DNA of 64,000 nt, taken from positions 124,001-188,000 of the forward strand of contig JBJOFG010000014.1 in the NCBI GenBank assembly GCA_046048875.1, read 5' to 3'. The notes below the pieces were generated by a model. The model was not told the DNA's origin. It saw only the letters and a list, made by a program, of their open reading frames with translations, and ran no database searches. How positions within the stretch are numbered: the first letter of the stretch is position 1; each line of letters starts with the position of its first letter. The position numbers and the translations under genes are program-made. Source of the DNA: CAIZGX01 sp046048875 (GTDB lineage: Bacteria; Bacteroidota; Bacteroidia; Flavobacteriales_D; Sanyastnellaceae). This document shows, one piece after another, positions 50,829-60,077 of this stretch.

Positions 50829-52535
50829 ATGGCAGGTGGAAAAGAAACCCCACGGCAGAAGATGATCGGGATGATGTATCTCGTTCTTACCGCACTTCTT
50901 GCCATGAATATTTCGAAGGACGTTTTGAACGCCTTCATTCAAATCAATCGCGGATTGGTTAAAAACAGCGCGAACTCGGAAGAGCGTGCAGATGCTACTT
51001 TGGGTTTGTTAGACAACTGGAGCGACAAGGAAAAGGCTCGTCCTTTCCAAGATAAAGCTCATGAAATGGTTGACAAAGCAGATGCCTTAGTTAAGTATAT
51101 TGTTGAATTGAAAGCGCGAGTGCTTGCATGTTCAGCGAAGGGAAACCCAGATGGCGCTGGATTTGAAGAATACATTGTCGACGGTCATTTGATTGACATC
51201 GGAGATAAAGAGAAAGTATCGAAGCCAGATGAAAACCAGAACACTACAGGAATGTTGATCGGCGATGAGCCGGCTTCACCGAAAAGTGGACCATGGTCAG
51301 CGGTAGAATTGAGAGAGAAGTTGACTGCGTTTTCTGACGAGTGCCAAAACCTTGCGGTTACTGACTTGAAAGGCAATGTTCACACATTAGCGGATAGAGC
51401 TCCAGAAGCAAAACTTTTGATCTCTAACACTTTTGGTTTCGCTGATATTCCTGATGGTGAAGGTAAACCAGAAAAGTGGGAAACTGCTTTATTTTACCAC
51501 ACACCACTAGCTGCAGTAATTGCTCACTTGAGTAAAATCGAGTCTGATGTTATTTTGGTGAAGAATACAGTGTTGAACTTCTTGGCTTCTTCGATCAACG
51601 CATCTGACTTAAAATTCTCAGATGTAACTGTGGCTGTTGTCCCAAAGCAAAGTTACATTTTGAAGGGTGACTCTTTTGTTGCGGAAATTTATTTGGCGGC
51701 ATACAACAAAGCGAGTAAAACAAAAGTATACATGGGTGGTGAAGTTGGAGAAGGTGCAAAACCAGAGGTTTTCGATTACGCTGGAAAAGAAGCTATCATG
51801 TCTGGTTCAGACGGAAAGTGTAAATTCAAGATTAACGAAAGTGCATTGGGTTCACACTCACACAAAGGGGTAATTGTTTATCAGGATGCTGATGGTTCTG
51901 ATAAGGCTATTCCTTTCATCATTCCTCCATTCACCGTGGGTGAGGCAGCTTTGGTTGTTTCTCCAACAGCGATGATGGTGTTCTATGAACGTGTAGAGAA
52001 TCCTGTTGAAATCTCAGTTCCTGGGGTAGACCCAAGTCAATTGAGTGTTAGTATGAGCGGAGGTTCTATCTCACCTAAGGGTGGTGGAAACTACGTTGTA
52101 ATGCCAACAAACGGTTCGAAAGATGCAACCATCAACGTTTCAGCTACTATTAATGGTAAGTCTGTAAGCATGCCTGGTAAGCAATTCAAGATTAAGAAAT
52201 TACCAGATCCAACTCCTTCATTCCAAGGAAAGAATCACATGACTACAACCATTTCTCGTGGAGACGCTACAGCAGCTTCAGCGGTATTTGCGAGTATGGG
52301 TGCTGACTTCGTTTTCCAAGGAATTCCAGTTTCGATCAACGGATTCACAATGACTGTTGCTAGCGCAGGTAAGATTACTCCTGAAATGCGCGCTACAGGT
52401 GGTTCATTGACTTCAGAAATGAAAACAGCATTGTCTAAGGTGAAAACTGGAGACAAGATTTATGTAGAAAGAATTGAAGCTTCTGTTGCTGGTGAAAGAC
52501 GTCCTCTTCCATCAATCAGCTTGAAAGTTCAATAA
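50829..52535 (+). CDS. gldM: GldM, periplasmic shaft of the T9SS motor
   Basis: GldM couples the GldL motor to the GldK/GldN ring across the periplasm. The N-terminus (MAGGKETPRQKMIGMMYLVL) is followed by one membrane helix (about 13-33), then a long helical D1 region (about 35-225) and beta-rich D2-D4 domains (about 225-568) that bind GldK/N. Length (568) is slightly more than Flavobacterium GldM. Motif APEAKLLI and the closing KVKTGDKIYVERIEA...RRPLPSISLKV are family-like. It lies 21 bases before gldN and starts from a Shine-Dalgarno-equipped ATG. Confidence 0.96.
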   Translation: MAGGKETPRQKMIGMMYLVLTALLAMNISKDVLNAFIQINRGLVKNSANSEERADATLGLLDNWSDKEKARPFQDKAHEMVDKADALVKYIVELKARVLACSAKGNPDGAGFEEYIVDGHLIDIGDKEKVSKPDENQNTTGMLIGDEPASPKSGPWSAVELREKLTAFSDECQNLAVTDLKGNVHTLADRAPEAKLLISNTFGFADIPDGEGKPEKWETALFYHTPLAAVIAHLSKIESDVILVKNTVLNFLASSINASDLKFSDVTVAVVPKQSYILKGDSFVAEIYLAAYNKASKTKVYMGGEVGEGAKPEVFDYAGKEAIMSGSDGKCKFKINESALGSHSHKGVIVYQDADGSDKAIPFIIPPFTVGEAALVVSPTAMMVFYERVENPVEISVPGVDPSQLSVSMSGGSISPKGGGNYVVMPTNGSKDATINVSATINGKSVSMPGKQFKIKKLPDPTPSFQGKNHMTTTISRGDATAASAVFASMGADFVFQGIPVSINGFTMTVASAGKITPEMRATGGSLTSEMKTALSKVKTGDKIYVERIEASVAGERRPLPSISLKVQ

Positions 52536-52556
52536 TAACATTTAAAACGTAAGGCT

Positions 52557-53423
52557 ATGAAAAAGCTAATTCCAGTTCTAATTGTTGCAGCATTCATGAT
52601 TGTTGCTAACAGTGCATACGCACAACCTCGCAGAAATGTGTTGGATGGAGCTTATGTGCAAGAAAACAATCCGCAGCGCAGAGTTAAGGAATGGCCATAT
52701 TTGCGCGAGGCTGACGTACTTTGGAAAAAGCGCGTTTGGGAAGAGATTGATCTTCGTCAGAAGATGAACTACCCGTTGTTGTACCCTCTTAAGGAATTAA
52801 AGGGTCGCAAAAGCTTGTGGCAAGTAATTATTAAGGGTGTTGAAGACGGAAATTTAACGGCTTATAGCACGGGTCCTGATGGAGCAGACGATGAGTTTAC
52901 TTACAAGTTAGAGCCAGAGCAGGTTAAGGCGCTATTGAATATTCCAATTACAGTAAAGAACTATATCAACGCTGATGAGTATGTATTGAAAGATACCATG
53001 ATCACTCGTGAAGCTGAAGATATCGTTGGATACCGTTTGAAGGAAGATTGGATTTTCGACAAGCAACGTTCACAACGTTATGTAAGAATCATAGGTATTG
53101 CGCCAATGGTACTTCCTAGAAACGCTGAAGGACAGTTGCGTGATCCAGACAACCCAGTAGCTGTTCCTTTGTTTTGGTTGTACTACCGCGAGTGTCGTTA
53201 TGTATTCGCGAATTGGGACAGCTTTAACACAGTGAACGATGCGTTTCGTGGAAGCTATGACGATCTTTTCGAAATGAGAAGGTTCTCAGCTCACGTAATT
53301 AAAGAAGAAAATGTTTACGATCGTGAAATTCAACAATATGCTCAAGGTCTTGATGCGTTATTAGAGAGTGAGCGTGTTAAGAAGGAAATCTTCGAATATG
53401 AACACGATTTGTGGAACTATTAA
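52557..53423 (+). CDS. gldN: GldN, T9SS ring component
   Basis: A periplasmic partner of GldK in the T9SS ring. The 288-residue protein has a signal peptide (1-22, AYA before QPRRNVL), and the mature part starts NVLDGAYVQENNPQRRVKEWPYLREADVLW, which is the GldN/PorN family start. WEEIDLRQKMNYPLLYPL and the C-terminal YDDLFEMRRFSAHV...Y.RE.QQYA.G.DAL.ES.R are also family-like. It is the last gene of the sprF-gldKLMN cluster, 61 bases before the ABC-F gene, with a clear terminator between. Confidence 0.96.
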   Translation: MKKLIPVLIVAAFMIVANSAYAQPRRNVLDGAYVQENNPQRRVKEWPYLREADVLWKKRVWEEIDLRQKMNYPLLYPLKELKGRKSLWQVIIKGVEDGNLTAYSTGPDGADDEFTYKLEPEQVKALLNIPITVKNYINADEYVLKDTMITREAEDIVGYRLKEDWIFDKQRSQRYVRIIGIAPMVLPRNAEGQLRDPDNPVAVPLFWLYYRECRYVFANWDSFNTVNDAFRGSYDDLFEMRRFSAHVIKEENVYDREIQQYAQGLDALLESERVKKEIFEYEHDLWNY

Positions 53424-53442
53424 TTTTATTGTTTTAAATCTG

Positions 53443-53477
53443 AACCCCTCGGTTTAACCGAGGGGTTTGTTTTTTTA
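53443..53477 (+). terminator. Terminator ending the gldKLMN cluster
   Basis: A perfect 10-bp stem AACCCCTCGG / CCGAGGGGTT with a 5-base loop is followed by TGTTTTTTT. It lies 20 bases past the gldN stop and just before the ABC-F gene. Confidence 0.92.
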
Positions 53478-53484
53478 GGAAGGA

Positions 53485-55392
53485 ATGATTACAGTAGGGA
53501 ATTTAAGTGTGCACTTTGGCTCGAGAGAGTTGTTTTCGAAGATTGGATATTTTATAGGTCCGCGCGAAAGAATTGGTTTAGTTGGAAAGAATGGAGCGGG
53601 AAAATCCACCATGCTTAAAATCTTAGCGGGTATTCAGAAACCGACCGAAGGAACAATCTCATTGGCCCGAGGAACAACCGTCGGCTATCTCCCTCAGGAA
53701 ATGGTGCACTCCGAAGACGCATCGGTTTATGAAGAGGCTCAGGGCGCATTCCGCGAGCTTCAGGTAATGAAAGCTCGAATGGAAGAACTCGGCGATCTTA
53801 TTGCCAACCATTCCGATTATACCTCTGACGATTATGCAAATTTGATCGATGAAATTGAAGCGGTCTCTCATAGACTTTCTTTGCTAGATGTAGGAAGTAC
53901 TGACGAGAAAATTGAACGCGTTTTGAAAGGATTGGGTTTCACTTCAAAAGATTTGAAACGTCCAATGCGTGAATTCAGTGGTGGATGGAAGATGCGTGTT
54001 GAATTAGGTAAGCTGCTATTAGAGAACCCGGACTTGTTGTTGCTTGATGAGCCTACGAATCACTTGGATATTGAAAGTATCGAGTGGTTAGAGGAATTCT
54101 TGGTTGAATACCCAGGTGCAATAGTTTTGATTTCTCACGATAGAACTTTTCTGGATAATGTGACCAAGCGTACCATTGAGATTTCAAAGTCGAAAATCTA
54201 CGACTACAAGTTCTCCTACTCGAAATACATTGTTCAGCGAGAATCAGAGGTTGAACGTCAAGAGAATGCGGCTAAAAATCAACAAAAGTACATTGAGGAT
54301 ACCAAGAAGTTAATTGACAAATTCCGCGCAAAGAAAGATAAAGCTGCTTTTGCGCAGACATTAATTCGTAAGCTCGATAAGCTTGAAAAAATTGAAGTCG
54401 ATGATATCGACGGAACGAAAGTGCGTATTGCCTTTCCACCTTCGCCGCATGCTGGTAAGGTTATCTTGGAGGGATTCAACGTTGGAAAATCTTATGGTGA
54501 TTTACATCTCTTCTCTAACGTGAATTTTCAAATCGCAAGAGGTGAGAAGGTAGCTCTTATTGGAAAGAATGGTGTGGGAAAGAGTTCTATGCTTCGCATG
54601 ATTATGAATCAAGAACCCTATGATGGTGAATTGAAAATTGGTTACAGCGTTGAAGTAGGCTATTACGCCCAAAACCAGAGTGATATTTTGGATGGAGAAA
54701 AAACAGTATTCCAAACAATAGATGACGAAGCAGTTGGAGAAATTCGTAAAAGCGTTCGTGGATTGTTAGGAGCATTCTTGTTCAGCGGCGATGATATCGA
54801 TAAGAAGGTAAAAGTATTATCGGGAGGTGAAAAGGCTCGTTTGGCTTTTTGTAAATTGCTTCTTCAACCCTATAATTTTTTGATTCTCGATGAGCCAACC
54901 AACCACTTGGATTTAGCTTCCAAGGAGGTGCTAAAGAATGCCATTGCGAAGTATGATGGAACAGTGCTTTTGGTTTCTCACGACAGGGATTTCCTTGATG
55001 GATTGACTCAGAAAGTTTTCGAGATACAAGCCGATCGAATGGTTGTTTTCCCGGGTGACGTTAAAGAGTTTTTACGCGACAAAAAGGCTACGAGCATTGC
55101 GCTTTACGAAAATGAGAAAGTAGTAAAACAGCAAGAGAAAATTCAAAAAGCCGAGCCTATTGTAGAGGCTAAACCTGCAGTTAAAATTGATAAAGCCAAA
55201 GAGAAGGAAATAAAGAAAGTGGAGGGCGACATTGAAAAAAAGGAGTTGCAAATGGCAGACTTAGAAAAAGAAATGTCAACCATGGACTACTCTAATCTTG
55301 AATTGGTAAATTCTCAAAACGCGAAATACGAGCTTCTTAAAAAGGAGCTTGAAGGATTAATGGAGAAATGGGAAAATCTTGCCGCGGAATAA
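53485..55392 (+). CDS. ABC-F family ATPase (Uup/YdiF-like)
   Basis: A soluble protein with two ABC ATPase domains in one chain and no membrane part. ABC-F members act on the ribosome or in translation stress and sometimes give antibiotic tolerance. The first domain has GKNGAGKS (34-41), SGGWKMRVELGKLL and LLLDEPTNHLD. The second has GKNGVGKSSML, LSGGEKARLAFCKLL and LILDEPTNHLD. The linker between them is helical and charged, and the C-terminus (about 540-635) is a Lys/Glu-rich coiled coil, as in Uup. Its 635 residues are typical. Its stop codon touches the stop of convergent secA with no base between. Confidence 0.93.
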   Translation: MITVGNLSVHFGSRELFSKIGYFIGPRERIGLVGKNGAGKSTMLKILAGIQKPTEGTISLARGTTVGYLPQEMVHSEDASVYEEAQGAFRELQVMKARMEELGDLIANHSDYTSDDYANLIDEIEAVSHRLSLLDVGSTDEKIERVLKGLGFTSKDLKRPMREFSGGWKMRVELGKLLLENPDLLLLDEPTNHLDIESIEWLEEFLVEYPGAIVLISHDRTFLDNVTKRTIEISKSKIYDYKFSYSKYIVQRESEVERQENAAKNQQKYIEDTKKLIDKFRAKKDKAAFAQTLIRKLDKLEKIEVDDIDGTKVRIAFPPSPHAGKVILEGFNVGKSYGDLHLFSNVNFQIARGEKVALIGKNGVGKSSMLRMIMNQEPYDGELKIGYSVEVGYYAQNQSDILDGEKTVFQTIDDEAVGEIRKSVRGLLGAFLFSGDDIDKKVKVLSGGEKARLAFCKLLLQPYNFLILDEPTNHLDLASKEVLKNAIAKYDGTVLLVSHDRDFLDGLTQKVFEIQADRMVVFPGDVKEFLRDKKATSIALYENEKVVKQQEKIQKAEPIVEAKPAVKIDKAKEKEIKKVEGDIEKKELQMADLEKEMSTMDYSNLELVNSQNAKYELLKKELEGLMEKWENLAAE

Positions 55393-55413
55393 TTACTTTC
55401 CGTGACAAGATTT
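55373..55413. terminator. Palindromic hairpin centred on touching stop codons of abc-f and secA
   Basis: AAATCTTG (55374-55381) pairs with CAAGATTT (55406-55413), and an inner CGGAA/TTCCG (55385-55389 / 55398-55402) continues the fold around the two stop codons. No long U-tract is present on either side, so it may be a weak terminator or coincidental. Confidence 0.4.
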
Positions 55414-58400
55414 GTATTTCTTTCCTGAACCACAAGGACATGGTTCGTTACGATTAATTTTTGGATCAGCCACAACAGGTGCACTGCGTTGTTGAGAAAC
55501 CATTTCACCCGCTTCCTGCGCTTGACTTGCGTGTTGATTCAAGTTTCCTGAATCTGCCTTTGTTGTTTGAGTACGAACAACTTCACGCTGTGGGGCTTGA
55601 TTTACTTGGCTTCCAGAAGGTAACTGACAAGTCAAGAGGAAGTTTGCAATTTCAGCATTCGTCTTCGTAATCATTGTTCTAAACAAATCGAAGCTTTCTT
55701 TTTTGTAAATCAACAACGGATCTTTTTGCTCATGTGCAGCGAACTGAACATTGCTTCTCAAATCATCCATTGCGCGCAAATGCTCCTTCCAGTTTTGGTC
55801 AATGATGGCAAGCGTAATTCCTTTCTCAAGCGCACTAATCATTTCTTTTCCACCTGAAGCATGTGCTTTTTCAAGATTTACTGCTACTTGAATTCCTTTC
55901 AAACCGTTGTTGAATGGAATTGCAATGTTTTGATATCCTTGTGTATTTGTGCGATAAACATTTTCAATCACAGGAAATGCTTCAGCAGCCAGACTGTCGA
56001 TGCGGCTTGTATAAGCTGTTAATACTGCCTCATAGGTTGAATGAATAACATTCATTTCATTTTCAGAAATGAACTGATCATGGCTTACGGGTGCTTCAAT
56101 TCCGAAATAGCGAAGCAATTCAATTTTGTAGGCGTCGTAATTCTTGGAACTGTGTGCGTATGAAACAGCAGCTTGGGCTAGGTCATAAAGCATGTTGTCG
56201 ATGTCAAGCTTCAAGCGCTCGCCGAATAATGCATGTCTTCTGCGCTTGTAAATGACTTCACGTTGCGCATTCATCACATCGTCGAACTCCAACAATCGTT
56301 TGCGAATTCCGAAGTTATTTTCCTCAACTTTCTTCTGTGCTCTTTCAATGGAGCTGGTGATCATGGAGTGTTGAATAACTTCTCCTTCCTTCAATCCCAA
56401 GCGGTCCATCATTTTCGCAATACGGTCACTTCCGAATAAGCGCATCAAATCATCTTCCAACGAAACGTAGAACGATGATGACCCTGGATCTCCTTGACGA
56501 CCTGAACGTCCGCGAAGCTGACGGTCAACACGTCGCGAGTCGTGGCGTTCGGTACCAATGATGGCCAACCCCCCAGAATCTTTCACACCTTCACCCAATT
56601 TAATGTCGGTTCCTCGACCAGCCATATTGGTTGCGATTGTTACCGTTCCTGCTTTACCAGCAAGCGATACAATTTCAGCTTCTTTTTGGTGAAGCTTCGC
56701 ATTCAATACTTGATGATCAATTCCGCGCTGACGAAGCATTCGGCTCAGGACTTCAGAAACTTCAACGGTAGTAGTGCCCACAAGAACAGGTCGTCCAGCT
56801 TCACGCAATTCAGCAATTTCTTCAATCACTGCGTTGTATTTTTCACGCTTTGTTTTGTAAATCTTATCGTCTTGGTCTTTTCTTGAAATTGGACGATGAG
56901 TTGGAATAATCATGACATCTAACTTGTAGATGTCCCACAATTCACCCGCTTCTGTTTCTGCTGTTCCGGTCATACCCGCAAGTTTGTGATACATGCGGAA
57001 GTAGTTTTGCAAAGTAATCGTTGCGTAGGTTTGTGTAGCCGCTTCAACTTTTACGTTTTCTTTCGCTTCAATCGCTTGGTGTAACCCATCAGAGAAACGA
57101 CGGCCTTCCATCATACGACCGGTTTGCTCGTCTACAATTTTCACCTTGTTGTCAATAACCACATACTCCTTGTCTCTTTCAAAAAGAGCATAGGCACGAA
57201 GGAGTTGATTAATGGTGTGAATGCGTTCGCTCTTCACGCTGTAATCGCGTTGAAGTTCTTCCAATGCAGCCACGCGTTCAGCGTCGCTCTTAGAAGATTT
57301 TTCTATGCTGGCAATTTCAGTTCCGATATCTGGAAGGACGAAGAAACGTTCGTCTTCCATGTTTTTCGACATCAATTGAATTCCTTTATCGGTTAATTCA
57401 ATTTGATTGTTTTTCTCGTCAATAACGAAGAACAATTCTGCGTCTGCCTTAGGCATTTCGCGTTGGTTGTCCTGAAGGTATTGCCCTTCAGTCTTGAGAA
57501 GAATTGCTTTAATTCCATCTTCGCTCAAAAATTTAATTAGCGCTTTGTTGCGTGGTAAACCACGGTATGCGCGAAGAAGAGCAAGTCCGCCTTCTTGTAA
57601 TTCTTCTTTGTTTGGAGTACCAGATTCAGGTTGGAGTTTTTTCTTAGCTTCCGTTAAAAAGTCAGTCACAGCAGCCTTTTGAGCGTTCATTAAGATTTGA
57701 ATCTTTGGCTTTAACGCGTCAAATTCCTGTTGATCTCCTTTCGAAGTTGGACCTGAAATGATAAGCGGAGTTCTTGCTTCGTCAATCAATACAGAGTCAA
57801 CTTCATCGATAATTGCGAAGTGATGTTTGCGTTGAACCAGGTGCGAAGCTTCAACCGCCATGTTGTCACGCAGGTAGTCGAAACCAAACTCGTTGTTGGT
57901 CCCAAAGGTGATGTGAGCGCGGTAGGCGTTTCGGCGTGCGTCCGAATTGGGTTGGTGCTTGTCTATGCAATCCACACTTAATCCGTGGAATTCATAAAGA
58001 GGACCCATCCATTCCGAGTCGCGTCGTGCTAAGTAGTCGTTCACGGTTACTACGTGAACACCTTTGTTTGCAAGTGCATTTAAGAAAACGGGAAGCGTTG
58101 CAACTAACGTTTTTCCTTCTCCTGTAGCCATCTCTGCAACCTTTCCTTGGTGAAGGGCGATACCGCCAATCAGCTGAACATCGTAATGTACCATGTCCCA
58201 AGTGAAGCGGTTTCCAGCTGCAGACCAATTGTTTTTCCAGATAGCTTTTTCGCCTTCAATCCGGACGTAATCTTTAGAAGTTTGAACCGAAAAATCTTTA
58301 TCAGAAGCGTTTGCAGTAACAGTAATTTCTTCGTTGTTTTTGAAAATTTCTGCGGTACGCTTGATGACTGCAAAAGCTTCCGGAAGTATTTCCAAAAGCA

Positions 58401-58719
58401 CCTTTTCAATTTCTTCGTTGATGTTTTTTCTAACTTTATCTACTTGCGCGTAGATTCCCTCTTTTTCCTCAAGCGCGTCAAGAGGAAGAGCATCTGCTTT
58501 GTCGTTGAGAGATTGAACCTCGTCTTCTAAGTGCTGAATGTGTTTTTGAATGCGAACCTGCATGTCCTGCGACATTCTTCGAACATCGTCAGCGCTTGCA
58601 CTAGAAATCGAGTCGTATGCAGATTTTGTTGCTTTAAGAAGCGGTTGAATAGCTTCAAGATCTTTCTCTTTTTTATCTCCGATAATTTTCTTCAGTATGG
58701 TATTCAGCGCTCCTAGCAT
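55393..58719 (-). CDS. secA: Preprotein translocase ATPase SecA
   Basis: The motor that drives proteins through SecYEG. Of 1108 residues, more than the 901 in E. coli, much of the extra length is inserted in the first 170 residues (between the SecA start and the WDMVHYDVQLIGG segment), as is usual in Bacteroidetes. Walker A is ATGEGKT (198-204). The DEAD-like IIDEVDSVLIDEARTPLI, the NMAGRGTDIKLGEGV motif and the GRSGRQGDPGSSSFYVS arginine-finger segment are intact. The C-terminal zinc-binding tail NEPCPCGSGKKYKSCHGK is present. It converges with the ABC-F gene and diverges from nrdB across 344 bases. Confidence 0.97.
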   Translation of the reverse strand: MLGALNTILKKIIGDKKEKDLEAIQPLLKATKSAYDSISSASADDVRRMSQDMQVRIQKHIQHLEDEVQSLNDKADALPLDALEEKEGIYAQVDKVRKNINEEIEKVLLEILPEAFAVIKRTAEIFKNNEEITVTANASDKDFSVQTSKDYVRIEGEKAIWKNNWSAAGNRFTWDMVHYDVQLIGGIALHQGKVAEMATGEGKTLVATLPVFLNALANKGVHVVTVNDYLARRDSEWMGPLYEFHGLSVDCIDKHQPNSDARRNAYRAHITFGTNNEFGFDYLRDNMAVEASHLVQRKHHFAIIDEVDSVLIDEARTPLIISGPTSKGDQQEFDALKPKIQILMNAQKAAVTDFLTEAKKKLQPESGTPNKEELQEGGLALLRAYRGLPRNKALIKFLSEDGIKAILLKTEGQYLQDNQREMPKADAELFFVIDEKNNQIELTDKGIQLMSKNMEDERFFVLPDIGTEIASIEKSSKSDAERVAALEELQRDYSVKSERIHTINQLLRAYALFERDKEYVVIDNKVKIVDEQTGRMMEGRRFSDGLHQAIEAKENVKVEAATQTYATITLQNYFRMYHKLAGMTGTAETEAGELWDIYKLDVMIIPTHRPISRKDQDDKIYKTKREKYNAVIEEIAELREAGRPVLVGTTTVEVSEVLSRMLRQRGIDHQVLNAKLHQKEAEIVSLAGKAGTVTIATNMAGRGTDIKLGEGVKDSGGLAIIGTERHDSRRVDRQLRGRSGRQGDPGSSSFYVSLEDDLMRLFGSDRIAKMMDRLGLKEGEVIQHSMITSSIERAQKKVEENNFGIRKRLLEFDDVMNAQREVIYKRRRHALFGERLKLDIDNMLYDLAQAAVSYAHSSKNYDAYKIELLRYFGIEAPVSHDQFISENEMNVIHSTYEAVLTAYTSRIDSLAAEAFPVIENVYRTNTQGYQNIAIPFNNGLKGIQVAVNLEKAHASGGKEMISALEKGITLAIIDQNWKEHLRAMDDLRSNVQFAAHEQKDPLLIYKKESFDLFRTMITKTNAEIANFLLTCQLPSGSQVNQAPQREVVRTQTTKADSGNLNQHASQAQEAGEMVSQQRSAPVVADPKINRNEPCPCGSGKKYKSCHGK

Positions 58720-58737
58720 AGATTCTTCAATTAATGG

Positions 58738-58749
58738 TTACAAATGTAA
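58738..58749 (-). promoter_or_regulatory. secA -7 box inside a small palindrome
   Basis: Minus-strand TACATTTG (58748-58741) matches TAnnTTTG, 22 bases before the secA ATG. It lies in the palindrome TTACA-AA-TGTAA (58738-58749), which could bind a repressor. No -33 TTG is at the expected spacing. Confidence 0.4.
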
Positions 58750-58953
58750 CGCCTTCTTTCTTTTTATATCTGATAAAATGAAAGCGTATTTGGGTTTTTT
58801 CAAGTTAAAAGTAGTGCCATAAAATATATCGGAAATTCTGTCACTTTTACAAGAAAAATATTAGAAAAAATCACAAAGCCTAGGGAGATAAGGGATGTAG
58901 AGATTTGAAGTTTTAATTGTTAAAAACTAAGGCTTCTTGTTAACTGTTTTAAG

Positions 58954-58984
58954 TTGCAATTTCACGCTTGATAACGAATCTTTG
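58954..58984 (+). promoter_or_regulatory. Candidate nrdB promoter
   Basis: TTG at 58954-58956 and AATCTTTG at 58977-58984 (one mismatch from TAnnTTTG) are 20 bases apart, about 80 bases before the nrdB start. Confidence 0.35.
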
Positions 58985-59063
58985 AATTCTCGAATTTGAG
59001 ATCGTTTTCTTACCTAAGAGAACTTTTATTCGAATACCAAAACAACCCAATTAATAAAGACAG

Positions 59064-60044
59064 ATGCAGCACGAAGAACCGCTTTTGAAGGAGAATCCAG
59101 ACAGATTTGTACTTTTTCCTATTGTTCATCAGGATATTTGGCAGATGTACAAAACCTCGGAAGCGAGTTTTTGGACGGCTGAAGAAATTGATTTGAGTGT
59201 TGACCTGGTTGACTGGAATACGAAGCTTAACAATGACGAACGTCATTTTATCAAGCACGTTTTGGCTTTCTTCGCGGCAAGCGATGGAATTGTTAACGAG
59301 AACTTGGCGGAGAACTTTGTTCGTGAAGTTCAATACACCGAAGCGAAATTTTTCTACGGATTTCAAATCATGATGGAAAACATTCACAGTGAAACTTATT
59401 CATTGTTGATTGATACTTACATCAAGGATACCGCCGATAAGAATTATTTATTCAAAGCCATTGACACACTAGAGTGTGTGAAGAAGAAGGCTGAATGGGC
59501 TTTGCGTTGGATTAAAGGCGGAACCTTCACAGAGCGTTTGGTTGCTTTTGCAGCGGTGGAAGGAATATTCTTTTCAGGAAGTTTCTGCAGCATTTTCTGG
59601 TTGAAAAAGCGCGGACTTATGCCTGGTTTGACATTCAGTAATGAGCTGATTAGTCGTGACGAAGGAATGCACTGCGATTTCGCTTGTTTGTTGTACAACA
59701 ACCACATTCAAAATAAACTTCCGAAGGAACGCGTTCGTGAAATCATTGAGCAAGCTGTGGCTATTGAGCGTGAGTTCATCACAGACGCATTGCCTGTTCG
59801 ATTGATTGGAATGAACAGCGATTTAATGAGTCAGTACATCGAATTCGTTGCTGACCGCTTGTTGAATGAGTTGGGTAACGAGAAAATTTATAACAGCACC
59901 AATCCGTTCGACTTTATGGACTTGATTAGTGTTGAGGGAAAGACAAACTTCTTTGAAAAGCGTGTTGCTGAGTACCAGAAGGCAGGTGTGAAAGAAGGTC
60001 CTTCTGAAGACTCAAGAGCCATTTCTTTCTCAGAAGATTTTTAA
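59064..60044 (+). CDS. nrdB: Class Ia ribonucleotide reductase, beta subunit
   Basis: Holds the diiron-tyrosyl radical that starts nucleotide reduction. The 326 residues keep the metal ligands: Asp43 in SFWTAEEIDLS, Glu105 and His108 in MMENIHSE, and the RDEGMHCDF glutamate and histidine further on. The radical tyrosine is Tyr112 in SETYSLL. The GIFFSGSFCSIFWLKKRGLMPG stretch (second ligand helix region) closely resembles eukaryotic R2, typical of this bacterial subgroup. Length is normal. It lies 33 bases before nrdA. Regulation is unclear, since no NrdR box is visible. Confidence 0.95.
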   Translation: MQHEEPLLKENPDRFVLFPIVHQDIWQMYKTSEASFWTAEEIDLSVDLVDWNTKLNNDERHFIKHVLAFFAASDGIVNENLAENFVREVQYTEAKFFYGFQIMMENIHSETYSLLIDTYIKDTADKNYLFKAIDTLECVKKKAEWALRWIKGGTFTERLVAFAAVEGIFFSGSFCSIFWLKKRGLMPGLTFSNELISRDEGMHCDFACLLYNNHIQNKLPKERVREIIEQAVAIEREFITDALPVRLIGMNSDLMSQYIEFVADRLLNELGNEKIYNSTNPFDFMDLISVEGKTNFFEKRVAEYQKAGVKEGPSEDSRAISFSEDF

Positions 60045-60077
60045 GAATATTAGCATTAACGAAATATATAGAAGCAC

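Larger units (their letters stand above)
58720..59063. other. Intergenic region between secA and nrdB
   Basis: A 344-base A/T-rich gap with no credible open frame or tRNA. It holds the secA promoter candidate (58738-58749) and a possible nrdB promoter (58954-58984). No NrdR-box pair is evident by eye. Confidence 0.7.

Noticed and set aside
58147..58530. A 127-codon open frame opposite secA
   Set aside because: Phe/Ser-rich translation with no domain, fully opposite secA.
59010..59387. A 125-codon minus-strand frame over the nrdB start
   Set aside because: No recognisable domain, and it overlaps a conserved gene including its metal ligands.
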